A stretch of DNA of 64,000 nt from the NCBI GenBank assembly GCA_020633335.1, contig JACKDU010000003.1:124001-188000 (forward strand), read 5' to 3'. The DNA is from Myxococcales bacterium (GTDB lineage Bacteria; Myxococcota_A; Polyangia; Nannocystales; Nannocystaceae). The position numbers and the translations under genes were made by a program. The notes under the pieces were generated by a model. It was not told where the DNA came from. It did no database searches and saw only the letters and a list, made by a program, of their open reading frames with translations. Of this stretch, positions 1-9,300 are shown one piece after another. Numbering within the stretch: the stretch's first letter is position 1; each line of letters opens with the position of its first letter.

Positions 1-231
1 CGCGGCGTGGACCGCCGCGGCGTCGGCCCTCGCGGCGGGCGCCTGGGCGCCGACGCGCGGCGGGATCCCGGCGCCGAGGAGGGTCGCGCAGCGGCCCGGA
101 TCGCCGGCCCTCGACGCCGCGAGATCGGCGTCGAGCCCGGCCAGCGCGCGTGATCCCGGCGGCGGGCGGCGAAAGAGGAGGGTCGGTCCGTCCTCCTCGC
201 CGTGTCCGGTGGTCGGGTGGCCGCGGCGCAT
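1..231 (-). CDS. 5' part of unidentified T6SS-operon gene (cut by window edge)
   Basis: Seventy-seven codons are open from an ATG at 231 to the window edge with no stop. The start overlaps the tssC stop as TGATG, the same coupling seen between other genes of this cluster. The visible N-terminus (MRRGHPTTGHG..., then a Pro/Arg/Gly-rich stretch) has no signal peptide or membrane segment and I do not recognise it. By position after tssB-tssC it could be tssE or another baseplate gene, but no residue pattern proves that. The remainder lies outside the window. Confidence 0.5.
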   Translation of the reverse strand, partial: MRRGHPTTGHGEEDGPTLLFRRPPPGSRALAGLDADLAASRAGDPGRCATLLGAGIPPRVGAQAPAARADAAAVHAA

Positions 232-1730
232 CACGACCCCTGACCCCGGTCGAGCTTGCCGACCAACGAGAGGGTGAACTCGGCCCCCTCGTACTTGAGG
301 TGGGGCTCGATCGTCAGCCCACAGCGGTACCAGCCGACCTGCCCCGGGATCTCCTCGACGCTGATGTGGGCCCGCTTGAGCGGCTTGCGCGAGCGGGTGA
401 GCGGCGAGGGATCGGGCATGTCGGCGACGTAGGCCCGGATCCACTGGTTGAGCTCGCGCTCGAGATCGGCGCGGCTCTTCCAGGAGCCGATCTGCTCGCG
501 CTGTAGCACCTTCAGGTAGTGCGCGAGGCGGGTGATCACGAACATGTAGGGGAGGCGGGTGCCGAGGAGGTGGTTGGTCTGGGCCGCCCGCCCCTCGTCG
601 GTGTCGGCGAAGCGGCGCGGCCGCTGGGCCGAGCAGGCCGAGAAGAACGCCGCGTTGTCGCTCTCCTTGCGGAAGACGAGGCCGATGAAGCCCTGCTCGG
701 CGAGCTCGTACTCCAGGCGATCGTCGAGCGCGACCTCGCAGGGGCTCTGGACCCGGAGCTCGCCGCCAGCCTCGAAGACGTGGAGCGGGAGATCCGAGAC
801 CGCGCCGCCGCCGAGCGGGCCGACGATGTTCGGGCACCAGCGGTAGCGGGCGAAGGACTCGGCGACCCGGGCGGTGAGCGCGAGCGAGGCCGGGCCCCAG
901 AGGTAGCGCCCGTGATCGCCGTCGACGCCCTCGTCGAAGACGAAGCCGCGGACGCCGAGCTCGCTCTCGCGGCGGCCGTAGGGCGCGCGGAGGAGGATCC
1001 GCGGGAGGCAGAGGCCGAGGTAGCGCGCGTCCTCACGGTCGCGGAGCGACGCCCAGCGGGCGTGCGCTGGCCCCTCGAAGACCGCCTGGAGATCCTTGAC
1101 CCGCGCGAGCTCGGGCATCGCGTCGAGGCCGAAGAAGCGGGGGCCGGCGTTGCTCAGGATCGGCACGTGGGCGATCGCGCCGAGCGACGCCAGGTCGCCG
1201 AGGAGGCGGAGATCGTCGGTCCCCGCGCCGACCTCGAAGGTCGTCGTCACGACCCCGTAGGGCTTGCCGCCGAGGGTGCCGAAGGCCGCGCGGTAGACGT
1301 GGTGGTAGAGGCCCGAGGCCGGGAGCTCGGGGCTCTCGTCGAAGTCGGCGGCGAGCTCCTCCTTGCGCGCGCTGATCAGATCGAGGCGGATGTTCTCGCG
1401 GAAGTCGATCTGATCGACCAGCTGCCGGAGGCCGCGCCACTGCGACTCGAGGTGCTGGAGCTCGGGCGCGTGGAGGATCGCCCGGAGCTGGGCGCTGACG
1501 CGCTCGTCGATCGCCTCGACCAGGCGATCGACGAGCGCCCGATCGAGGCGCGGCGGCGCGTCCTCGGCGAGGAGGTGATCGAGGAGCTCGGCGGCGCCGC
1601 GCTCGACCAGGGAGTAGGCGTCGGCGTCGCTGCGGGCGATCCGGGTCTCCTGGAGGAGCTCGTCGAGGAGCGGGGTGTCGACGATCTCGGCGTCGATCGT
1701 CGCGGTCATGGTCGGGGTTGCGAGGCTCAC
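231..1730 (-). CDS. tssC: T6SS contractile sheath large subunit TssC (VipB)
   Basis: TssC pairs with TssB to build the cytoplasmic contractile sheath around the Hcp tube. The 499-residue product has the family's normal length. Near residues 20-30 is the N-terminal helix usual for TssC (LLDELLQETRI). The conserved sheath core follows, with a WRGL motif at about 98-101 and ESFARYRW at about 290-298. Translation starts at a GTG (1728-1730) preceded by GGAAG. It lies 11 bases after tssB, so the two are surely co-transcribed. The stop overlaps the start of the next gene. The end of the protein (PHLKYEGAEFTLSLVGKLD) matches the TssC C-terminal strand region. Confidence 0.95.
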   Translation of the reverse strand: MSLATPTMTATIDAEIVDTPLLDELLQETRIARSDADAYSLVERGAAELLDHLLAEDAPPRLDRALVDRLVEAIDERVSAQLRAILHAPELQHLESQWRGLRQLVDQIDFRENIRLDLISARKEELAADFDESPELPASGLYHHVYRAAFGTLGGKPYGVVTTTFEVGAGTDDLRLLGDLASLGAIAHVPILSNAGPRFFGLDAMPELARVKDLQAVFEGPAHARWASLRDREDARYLGLCLPRILLRAPYGRRESELGVRGFVFDEGVDGDHGRYLWGPASLALTARVAESFARYRWCPNIVGPLGGGAVSDLPLHVFEAGGELRVQSPCEVALDDRLEYELAEQGFIGLVFRKESDNAAFFSACSAQRPRRFADTDEGRAAQTNHLLGTRLPYMFVITRLAHYLKVLQREQIGSWKSRADLERELNQWIRAYVADMPDPSPLTRSRKPLKRAHISVEEIPGQVGWYRCGLTIEPHLKYEGAEFTLSLVGKLDRGQGS

Positions 1731-1741
1731 GGTGTCTTCCT

Positions 1742-2281
1742 CTAGGCGTTCGAGTTGTTGTTGGTGTCGGCGTCGGGGGTGGCGTTGGCGTCGGCGTCCG
1801 GGTCCGCGGCTGCGAGCTCGCGGACGAGGCGCTGGCGCGCGTTCGGATCGGCGAGGGTCCGCTCGATCGCCCGGACGAAGCGCGGGCGGTTGGCGAGCGG
1901 CCCCTTGAGGGCGACCAGCGCCCGCCGGATCTCGAGGAGGCGGGCGAGCTCGGGGACCTGGGCGACGATCGCCTCGGGGCGGAAGTCGGCGAGGCTGCGG
2001 AGCTGGAGGCTGACCTCGAGGAGGCCGCCGCGATCGTCGAGGGTGTTGTCGACCGCAAGATCGACCCGGACGTCGTGGGCCGCGAGGACCCGATCGAAGC
2101 TCTCCTTGTCGATCGCCACCGGGCGGCGCTCCTCGATCGGGCGCTCGTCCTCGCGGCCGGTGTAGTCGCCGATCACGAGGATACGAAGGGGGAGCTCGAC
2201 CTCCTCCTGGGCGCCCTCGGTGGTCGAGCGGTAGGTGATGTTGATGCGCTCCCGGGGAGCGACGGATGTCTCGCGTTGCAT
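1742..2281 (-). CDS. tssB: T6SS contractile sheath small subunit TssB (VipA)
   Basis: TssB is the small sheath subunit that binds TssC. The start chosen is the ATG at 2281 because it follows a strong AAGGAGG site at the right distance; the frame is open further upstream but that part is low-complexity Arg/Pro. The 179-residue product carries the conserved block ILVIGDYTG near residues 33-41 and RPVAIDKESFDRVL just after it, both typical of TssB. The C-terminus is an Ala/Asp/Asn-rich tail (ending in a run of Asn) that is longer and simpler than usual. It is divergent from hcp and heads the tssB-tssC unit. Confidence 0.95.
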   Translation of the reverse strand: MQRETSVAPRERINITYRSTTEGAQEEVELPLRILVIGDYTGREDERPIEERRPVAIDKESFDRVLAAHDVRVDLAVDNTLDDRGGLLEVSLQLRSLADFRPEAIVAQVPELARLLEIRRALVALKGPLANRPRFVRAIERTLADPNARQRLVRELAAADPDADANATPDADTNNNSNA

Positions 2282-2517
2282 GGATCCTCCTTGGCCCACG
2301 TGCGGGCCGAATCCTCTCTTCGGCCGCCGCCTGCGTTCGTTGCAGGGAATTTTCGGGCGGGCGCCGGGGCGCCGAAGCGGGCGGCGCGGGGGCACGAATG
2401 ACCCGAGGTGTTCGGCCGCCGATCCGCTTCGTTGCGGGGTCGCGAATCGCGAGCGCTCACGTCTGAAAATCGACAGACCATCTTGTCACGACAATCGTCG
2501 CGACTAGCCTTTGGGTC
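2282..2517. promoter_or_regulatory. Divergent control region between tssB and hcp
   Basis: This 236-base gap separates two divergently transcribed T6SS genes and must hold both promoters. The part next to hcp (about 2460-2515) is clearly less GC-rich than its surroundings (TCTGAAAATCGACAGACCAT, then TTGTCACGACAATCGTCG), as expected of a promoter. A short inverted repeat, TTGTC-ACG-ACAA, sits at about 2482-2494. I could not recognise a convincing sigma-54 site, although T6SS genes often have one. Confidence 0.4.
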
Positions 2518-3012
2518 ATGGCTGAAACGGTACATCTCACACTCAAGGCAAACGGCAACGCGATCGCTGGGGAGAGCACCCAGCACGACCTCGGGCGCGA
2601 CAAGACGATCGAGTGCCTGAGCTTCCACGACTCGGTCCGGACCGCGCGCGAGCTCGGCTCGCGGGCGGCGGTCGGTCGGCGGGTCCACGAGCCCGTCGAG
2701 ATCCTCAAGCGCATCGACGCCTCGTCGCCCCTCCTCGCCAAGGCGCTCTGCCGCAACGAGAAGGTCGAGGGCGAGTTCCGCTTCTACCGGCCGAGCCCGG
2801 GGGGCGACGGGACGACGGAGCACTTCTTCACGATCGAGATCATCGACGGTCGGATCGACGCGATCGAGCGGGAGTCGCCCAGCGCGATCGATCCCGCGTC
2901 GTCGAACGCCCCGCCGCTCGAGCGCGTGCGCTTCGTCTACCACACGATCCGCTGGATCTACGAGCCCACCGGGGCCGAGTACGTCGACCAGTGGAGCGTC
3001 TCGGACGGCTAG
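2518..3012 (+). CDS. hcp: T6SS inner-tube protein Hcp
   Basis: Hcp forms the stacked hexameric tube that is pushed out by the sheath and can carry effectors. The 164-residue product is normal size for Hcp. It has the N-terminal beta pattern HLTLKANGNAIAGEST followed by KTIECLSF, which matches the family's IxGES...I.vlsf layout. It also has the paired strands EHFFTIEIIDGRID and the C-terminal ERVRFVYHTIRW. There is no signal peptide, as expected. It stands alone on the plus strand between tssA and tssB and is followed by a good hairpin. No strong Shine-Dalgarno precedes the ATG. Confidence 0.93.
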   Translation: MAETVHLTLKANGNAIAGESTQHDLGRDKTIECLSFHDSVRTARELGSRAAVGRRVHEPVEILKRIDASSPLLAKALCRNEKVEGEFRFYRPSPGGDGTTEHFFTIEIIDGRIDAIERESPSAIDPASSNAPPLERVRFVYHTIRWIYEPTGAEYVDQWSVSDG

Positions 3013-3039
3013 CGCGCGGAGGTCTCGGAGTCGACGTCG

Positions 3040-3077
3040 AATGGGGCGAGGTGGCCGAAGGGTCACCTCGCCCCATT
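3040..3077. terminator. Hairpin after hcp, probable bidirectional terminator
   Basis: AATGGGGCGAGGTG (3040-3053) pairs perfectly with CACCTCGCCCCATT (3064-3077), and the stem can extend inward with one mismatch around a small loop. The right arm runs into TTTC. It lies between the convergent ends of hcp and tssA and could stop transcription from both sides. A second, weaker stem (GCGGGCGAC / GTCGCCCGC, 3145-3174) lies closer to tssA. Confidence 0.65.
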
Positions 3078-3199
3078 TCATTCGCGTCGCGCCGCGCGAG
3101 CTCCTCGCGCGCTGGTCACCGCGTGGTGCAGAACCACGAGCGCGGCGGGCGACGCCGAGTGCGACGTCGCCCGCGCGGCGAGCTATCCCCGAGGTGCGC

Positions 3200-4900
3200 C
3201 TAGCGGCGCGGCGCGTCGGCGACCGCGGCCGCGAGGGCGTCGGGGTCGAGCGCGCCGATCTCGATCATCAGCCCCTTGCGCGCCTCGTCGTCACGCGGGC
3301 TCGATCGGAGCGCGCCGACGAGGGCCCGGAGCGCCAGGGCGGGCTCCCAGCGCTCCAGCGCGTGGCGGCGGACGAGCGCGACGAGGCCGGCGAAGAGGGG
3401 CGCGGCGAGCTCGAGGTCACGGTCGCGGAGCGCCGACTCGGCCCGCTCGAGGCGGCGGTGAAAGGCGCCTCGCTCGGTGCTTGTGGCGTGCGTGTCCGCC
3501 CCGGGCTGCGGGTCGCCCGGGCCGACGTTCTTTGCGGCGTCGTCGGCATCGCCCGTCCGCGACGCGCGCGGGCTCGCGGCGACGTCGCTCGCGGGCGGCG
3601 ACGCCGACGGCCTGGCGAGCCAGCGCCGGGTCTCGGCGTCCGCGAGCGGCGCGCCATCCCGGGCGCGGAGGTCGACGAGCCCGGGGAGCCGGGCGACGAG
3701 CGCCCGGGTCCCGTCGAGGATCACGTCGGCAGCTCCGGTCGCCGGCGGCGTGAGGGCGAGGAGCGCCTCGGCGATCCGCCGCTGCAGATCGAGGTCGAGG
3801 CGGTGCGCGGGCAGGAGCGCCTCGGCGCCCTCGATGAGCTCGGGCCACGCCCCCGCGCTGGCGAGCGCGTCAAGGCGGGCCCTCGCCCCCTCGTCGATCC
3901 GGGCGACGCCGCTCGCCCCTCCGCGGTTCGGCGGCAGGGCGTCGAGGCGGAGCCAGAGCCCCTCCCGGAGGAGCTGAAAGGCCCGCGGGTCCCGTAGATC
4001 GTGGGCCCGGAGGCTGCGCGCGGCCTCGATGAGCGCGTCGGCGGTTCGGCGGAGCTGGCGATCGAGCTCGACCGAGGGCGCGCCCGGGAGCGACGAGGCG
4101 CTGGTCGAGGGCGCCGCTTCGGCGAGAGGCGCGGGTGGATCGACGGGGCGCGGCGCGGCGACGGGGGGCTCGGGGACCGCCTCCGGCGGCGATGAGCGCA
4201 GGCCCGCTTCGCTCGACGTGCTCGCAGCTCGGTCGCTCGTCGCGGCGGGGGGATCGCGCGGCGCCTCGGCGTCGGCGTCGACCCCACGCGAGCCTCGGTC
4301 GACCTCGCCCGACGATCGATCTTCGGACATGTCCTTTGAAGCACCCGACTGACGGGGCGCGACCTCACGGAGACGCCGCGCGAGGCGACGCGTCAGGGCG
4401 GTCGGCGCCTCGTCCCCGAGATCCCCGGCCGCGCGCGCGCCGAGGTCGTCGATCGCCGCGGCGAGGGCCGCGAGATCGTCGCCTGAACACCGGCCCGTGT
4501 CGCCCACGTCGAGCTCGCGGAGCGCCCGCTCCAGCCACCAGCGGAGCGCGGCCGCGCGCGCGCGCGGCCGCGGCGGACCCAGGCCCTCGGCGCGCTCGCG
4601 GTGCAGGCGGGCGATGAGCGCGACCCCGAGGGCGAGGCCGTCGATCCCGCGGATCGACTGGGCGGCGACGGCCGCGTAGGCGGCGACCAGGAGGTCGGCG
4701 GCGCCGGCCTCGAGGAGCGCTTGGGTCAGCTCCTCGACCCGGCGCCAGCGCGGCGCGGCGTCGGAGAGCGCGCTCTCGCGGTCCATCTCGGTCCGCACCT
4801 CGAGGTAGCGGGGATCGGCGCGGAGGCGATTGAAGGGGAGCGAGGGGCCGAGGGGGAGGCGCTCGGCCTCGGCGGCGGCGCGGGTCATCAGGTCGGACAT
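3200..4900 (-). CDS. tssA: T6SS protein TssA (ImpA N-terminal domain type)
   Basis: TssA proteins contact the baseplate and the growing end of the sheath. The 566-residue product begins with an ImpA_N-like domain (about 10-120; LPFNRLRADPRYLEV and SIRGIDGLALGVALI). A long Pro/Ala/Ser/Asp-rich linker covers about 170-290. The C-terminal region (about 290-560) resembles the VasJ type, with RAFQLLREGLWLRLDALPP and a helical end rich in Leu and Arg. The ATG at 4900 overlaps the stop of the upstream tssC-like gene as TGATG. The linker includes the tract SKDMSEDR, encoded by one of the GACATGT motifs (4325-4334). Assignment as TssA is firm; the subclass is less so. Confidence 0.87.
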   Translation of the reverse strand: MSDLMTRAAAEAERLPLGPSLPFNRLRADPRYLEVRTEMDRESALSDAAPRWRRVEELTQALLEAGAADLLVAAYAAVAAQSIRGIDGLALGVALIARLHRERAEGLGPPRPRARAAALRWWLERALRELDVGDTGRCSGDDLAALAAAIDDLGARAAGDLGDEAPTALTRRLARRLREVAPRQSGASKDMSEDRSSGEVDRGSRGVDADAEAPRDPPAATSDRAASTSSEAGLRSSPPEAVPEPPVAAPRPVDPPAPLAEAAPSTSASSLPGAPSVELDRQLRRTADALIEAARSLRAHDLRDPRAFQLLREGLWLRLDALPPNRGGASGVARIDEGARARLDALASAGAWPELIEGAEALLPAHRLDLDLQRRIAEALLALTPPATGAADVILDGTRALVARLPGLVDLRARDGAPLADAETRRWLARPSASPPASDVAASPRASRTGDADDAAKNVGPGDPQPGADTHATSTERGAFHRRLERAESALRDRDLELAAPLFAGLVALVRRHALERWEPALALRALVGALRSSPRDDEARKGLMIEIGALDPDALAAAVADAPRR

Positions 4901-6366
4901 CAGCGGGCTCCGGGGTCGACGTCATCGGCAGGAATGCCAGCGGCTGCGCGCAGGTCGCTGGGGCCGCCGCTGGGATCGAGGCGGCCGATCGTCGTCAGTG
5001 TGATCGGCGCGCCGTGGTGGGTGAAGTGGGGCTCGAGCTCGAGGTGCGCGCGCACCCAGCGGCCGTCGGCCCGGCGATCGACGCGGAGCGTGGCCCGGCG
5101 GAAGGGGCGGCGCGCGCGGGTCTCCCAGTGGGCCGCGTCGACGTCCGCGACATGGCCTCGGAGCCAGGTTCGGAGGGCGAGCGTGAGCGCCCGCGGATCC
5201 TCCCAGGCGCCGACCTGATCCCGCTGGATCCGCCGGAGGTAGTGGGTCACGCGGGCGGCGATCAGGACATAGGCGAGCTGGTGGCAGGGATCGCCGCCCT
5301 CGCCTCCGAGCGCGTCGGGATCGGCGAGGGTCGGCGCGGTCGTGAAGGTGAGCCCGCCTGCGTCGCGGTCGTAGACCATCGCCGTCAGGCCGACCGCGGC
5401 GAGGGCGAGCTCGCAGCGGCGGCTCACCAGGAGATCCACCGGCAGGCCCGGGGTCCGCGCGAGCGCCTCCGGCGGCGCGATCACCCCGCAGCGCTCGCTC
5501 CCGAGGAGGGCGGCGGCCCAGCGGTAGCGGGCGAAGGACTCGGCGACCCGGACCACGAGCGCGAGCGACGCGTTGCCCCAGCAGAGCTCGTCCTCGTCGG
5601 CGATCGACTCGCGGTAGGGGAGCGCCACGCCCGGTGTCGTGTCGACGTCGTGGGGCGGGCGGAGGAGGAGGCGGGGGAGGCAGAGCGCGAGGTGGCGGGC
5701 GTCCGGGTGGCGGCGGAGCGCGGCGTACTCCGCCGCCACCGGTCCGCCGACCAGGGCCTCGAGATCGGCGAGGCCGGCGAGCTCGTGGAGCGCCCGTGCG
5801 CCGACGAAGGCCGCGCCGACGTTGCCGACGAAGGGCGCCTGCGCGTGGGCGGCGACCGCCGCGAGCGAGCGCAGGAGATCGAGGCCGGCGCGCGTCGGCG
5901 GGGTCGTGAAGTCGCCGCAGAGGAGCGCGTAGGGGACGCCGCCGTGGCTGGCGATCGCCTCGGAGTAGACCAGGCGGTGGAGGCCAGAGGCCGCGATCTC
6001 CGGGGCGTCCGCGAAGTCGTCGGCGAGCTCGTCGGCGGAGGCCGCGAGGATCTCGAGGCGGATCCCCTCGTCGAAGCGGAGGCGCTCGACGACGAAGGCG
6101 AGGCCGCGCCAGCGGGCCTCGATCGCCCGGAGCTCGGGGCTGTGGAGGATCCGATCGAGGTGGGTAGCGAGCGCGCGATCGATCGCCAGGATCCAGCGAT
6201 CGACCTCGGGGAGGTCGACCCAGGCCGCGCCGCTAGCGACCAGGTGGCGGAGGCCGGCGATCGCCATCGGGGCCTCGTCGCCGGTGAGGTCGGCGAGCCA
6301 CCGGAGGAGCGTGGCAGCGGGTGGCGGCGGTGAGGATCCGTTTGTGGCTCGTTGGACATGTCTCAT
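4900..6366 (-). CDS. Second TssC-like sheath protein (TssC paralogue)
   Basis: The 488-residue product is clearly homologous to the TssC at 231-1730 over most of its length: ARWRGL (about 84-89), ASGLHRLVYSEA, HLALCLPRLLLRPP, VRVAESFARYRW, and the tail HLELEPHFTHHGAPITLTTIGRLD. It lacks the N-terminal LLDELLQETR helix of the other copy and instead starts with a short Pro-rich tract. It has no TssB partner gene beside it. It lies between tssM and tssA, 33 bases after tssM, so it belongs to the membrane-complex operon rather than the sheath operon. It might be a minor sheath subunit or cap, or a baseplate adaptor; none of these is proven. GGAGG lies about 15 bases before the ATG, rather far. 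Confidence 0.88.
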   Translation of the reverse strand: MRHVQRATNGSSPPPPAATLLRWLADLTGDEAPMAIAGLRHLVASGAAWVDLPEVDRWILAIDRALATHLDRILHSPELRAIEARWRGLAFVVERLRFDEGIRLEILAASADELADDFADAPEIAASGLHRLVYSEAIASHGGVPYALLCGDFTTPPTRAGLDLLRSLAAVAAHAQAPFVGNVGAAFVGARALHELAGLADLEALVGGPVAAEYAALRRHPDARHLALCLPRLLLRPPHDVDTTPGVALPYRESIADEDELCWGNASLALVVRVAESFARYRWAAALLGSERCGVIAPPEALARTPGLPVDLLVSRRCELALAAVGLTAMVYDRDAGGLTFTTAPTLADPDALGGEGGDPCHQLAYVLIAARVTHYLRRIQRDQVGAWEDPRALTLALRTWLRGHVADVDAAHWETRARRPFRRATLRVDRRADGRWVRAHLELEPHFTHHGAPITLTTIGRLDPSGGPSDLRAAAGIPADDVDPGAR

Positions 6367-6399
6367 GGGTCGCTCTCACTTCCTCCGCCGAGGCCCCGC

Positions 6400-9300
6400 T
6401 CACCGGCCCTCGCCCCCGACCGGGCAGGCCTCCTGGCCGGCGAAGAGGCGCCGCGGGGGCAGCAAGGCCGGGTCGCGGAGGGGCCCCAGCGGCGCCCGGG
6501 GATCGAGGAGCGCGCGGTGGCTCGGCGAGGTCGAGAGGGTGATCGGCGCCTCGCCGAGGCCGGCGCTCGAGAGGTCGATGCGGGCCTCGAGCGCGTCGCC
6601 GCGGGCGCGCACCTCGGCGGCGCCGTCGATCAGCCGCCAGAGCGCCCAGCGGCCGTGTCGGCGGAGGCGCTGGACGATCCCGCCGCGGCCGTGGATCTCG
6701 AGGAGGAGCCCCTCCTCGCGCTCGCCCGGCCAGATCACCCGCGTCGCCGGATCGCCGGCGCAGGCGTAGTGGAGGCCCTCGCCGCCGAGATCGAGCGCGA
6801 CCTGGTGGATCGACGGCGTGCAGGCGAGGCCGATCGTCAGGTCGACGGCGATCGCCTCGCCGTCGTAGAGCGCGTCGCCAGCGGCGAGCGCCGCCTCGAG
6901 GAAGGCGACCAGCTCGGGCGCGAGGCGCCGGCGATCGCCGCGGCCGCGGGGGAGGACGACGACGCGCGAGCCCTCGATCGTCACCCAGGGCGCGAGCTCG
7001 TCGCCGAGGAAGGCGACGAGCTCGCCGCTCTGGGGGTGGAGGAGGCGATCGAGCGCGGCCAGGTCGACCTCCTCGCGGGCCTCGCGGCTCCAGGGGTAGC
7101 GATCGATCAGGAGCGCGCGGAGCGGGTCCGCGACGCGGGCGCACCAGGCCTCGCGGAGGCGCTCGCCGGCGTTGTCGTCGAGGAGCTCGGCGATCGCCTC
7201 GAGGGGCGCGACCAGGAGCCGCTCGAGGCGGGCGCGGCCGCGCGGGTCGGCGACCGCCGCGGCGATCTCGGCGCGCGTGTCGGCGATCGCCGCGGCCAGG
7301 GCCTGCCGTACGCTCGGTGCGGCGCTCGGATCATCGGCGAGCGCGGCCAGGTCACGCGCGAGCGCGGCCACTCGCTCGTGAAACGCGCCGAGCCCGAAAT
7401 CCGTGAACGATCGGAGCGAGGCCGCTGGCGCCGAGCGATCGGCGGTCGGGGGACGGCCCGCGATCGCCCCGTCGATCAGCGTGGTGAGCGGCGCGGCGCG
7501 GGGGTCGGCGATCTCGAGGTGCTCGCGGACCAGCCCCTGGAGCGCGCTCAGGGGCGCGCTCGGATCGGCGAGGGCGTCGACGAGCGCGGCCGCGTCGGCG
7601 AGGTCGCGCGGCCGACGGAGGGCGAGGTCGTCGACGAAGCCCTCCCATGCGGCCCGGTGGGCGCGGCGCTGCGCGATCTCGAGGCGCTCGCGGAGGGCGA
7701 TCGGATCGCCGTCGGTGCAGGCGAGGAGCGCAGCGAGATCGTCGAGGCGGCGCTGGACGACGGGCCAGCCCCGACGGGTGAAGGCGCCCGCCACACTCCG
7801 ACGGGTCGCGGTGAAGACCCCGGGGGCGCCGAGGTGGTGGCGATCGATCGCCGGAAGATCGCCGCGCGCCGCGAGGTCGTCGGCGATCCAGGCGATCACC
7901 GCCTCGCTCGGCGTCGTCGCCAGGGCGCGCTCGATCTGGAGGGCGAGCGGTCGGTCATGGAGGGCGGCGAGGGGCCGCGGCGGGATCCGATCGAGGAGGC
8001 GATCACGGGCCGGGTCGGCGTCGACCTCGTCGAGGTCGGCGGGCGTCAGCGGGCGCTCACGGCAGGCGGCGCGCGGGCTCGGGGCGCTGAGGCGGAGGTA
8101 GCGATCGAGGTCACGGGCGAGGGCCGTGAAGGCCGCGAGGTCGCGCGGCGGGGCGTCGTGCTCGGCCTCGATGCGCTCGCGGAGGCGACGCTCGATCGCG
8201 GCGATCGCCGGCTCGACGAGGTGGGCGTCGACCTCCTCCTGGAGGTAGAGGTCGAGCGCCTCCGCGAGCCCCGACGGATCGCGCCGGAGCCGCGCGAGGG
8301 GCCCCTGGGCCGACGAGGGGCGCTCGAGGAGGGCGATGAGCTCGGCGCCGCTCGGCCGCGGGGCGTCGGCGACCTCCTCGACGGCGTCGCGGAGGGCGGC
8401 GAGGCGGCGGCGATCGTCGGCCTGGGCCTCTCCCCAGGCGAGATGGCCGGCGATCGCTGCGGCGAGCGCGAGGCCGGCGGCGAGGTAGGAGAGCGCGGCG
8501 CGGCCGCGGCCGGCGGGGCGTCGTCGTGCCTCGCCCCCGAGCGCGGGGAGGAGGCGGTCGAGGAGCGCGGCGGGGTCGAGGCCGGGGGCGCGGCCGAGGA
8601 GGAAGATCCCGCGGAGGGGCCGCGGATCTCGCTGTCCTCTTTCACATGTCTCTTCGACCATGTCAATGATCGCCGGCGCGCGCTCGGCGAGCGCCCGGCG
8701 GGCGCTGATCAGGCGCGCGGCGCCGACGCTCGGGGTATTGGCGGCTGCGGGCAGGAGGTGCTCGGCGAGCTCTCCGAGGAGGCGATCGAGGAGGGCCGCG
8801 CTCGCCGTCGACGCCGGCTCCCCGGCGGCGAGGAGGCCCCCCGGGGGGAGGGGAGCGGGGCGCGTCAGGAGCTCCGCGCTCCCCGGGGAGAGGGTCTCGG
8901 CGCCGGTCAGGACGAGGAGCACCGGCGCGTCGATCCTCGCCTCGTCGAGCCAGGCCGCGAGGGCCCGGGCGAGGCCGCGGCCGAGCTGGCTGGCGGCGCC
9001 GGGATCGGCCGGGTCGAGGCCCTGGAGCGAGACATGGAGGAGCACCCCGTGGAAGGGGAGGCGCCCCTCGCCGCGCCAGCCGAGGCGACGAAGGAGCCCG
9101 CGTCGACGCCGGCGGAGCTCGGGGAGGGTCGCCAGGGTCCAGGGGAGCTCGACGAGCGTGAGGGGGCCGCGACGACGCCAGCGCGGGCGCTCGGGGAGGC
9201 CCTGGTCGTCGCCCTCGCGCGCGCCGCCTGGCTCGCCGAGCAGGCCCCGGAGCTCGCCGAGATCACCGCCGAGGATCAGCCACCGTCGGGGTCGCCGGGG

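Noticed and set aside
2282..2517. Possible sigma-54 promoter before hcp
   Set aside because: TTGC-like pieces occur (near 2338 and 2434) but the paired GG element does not stand at the required spacing.
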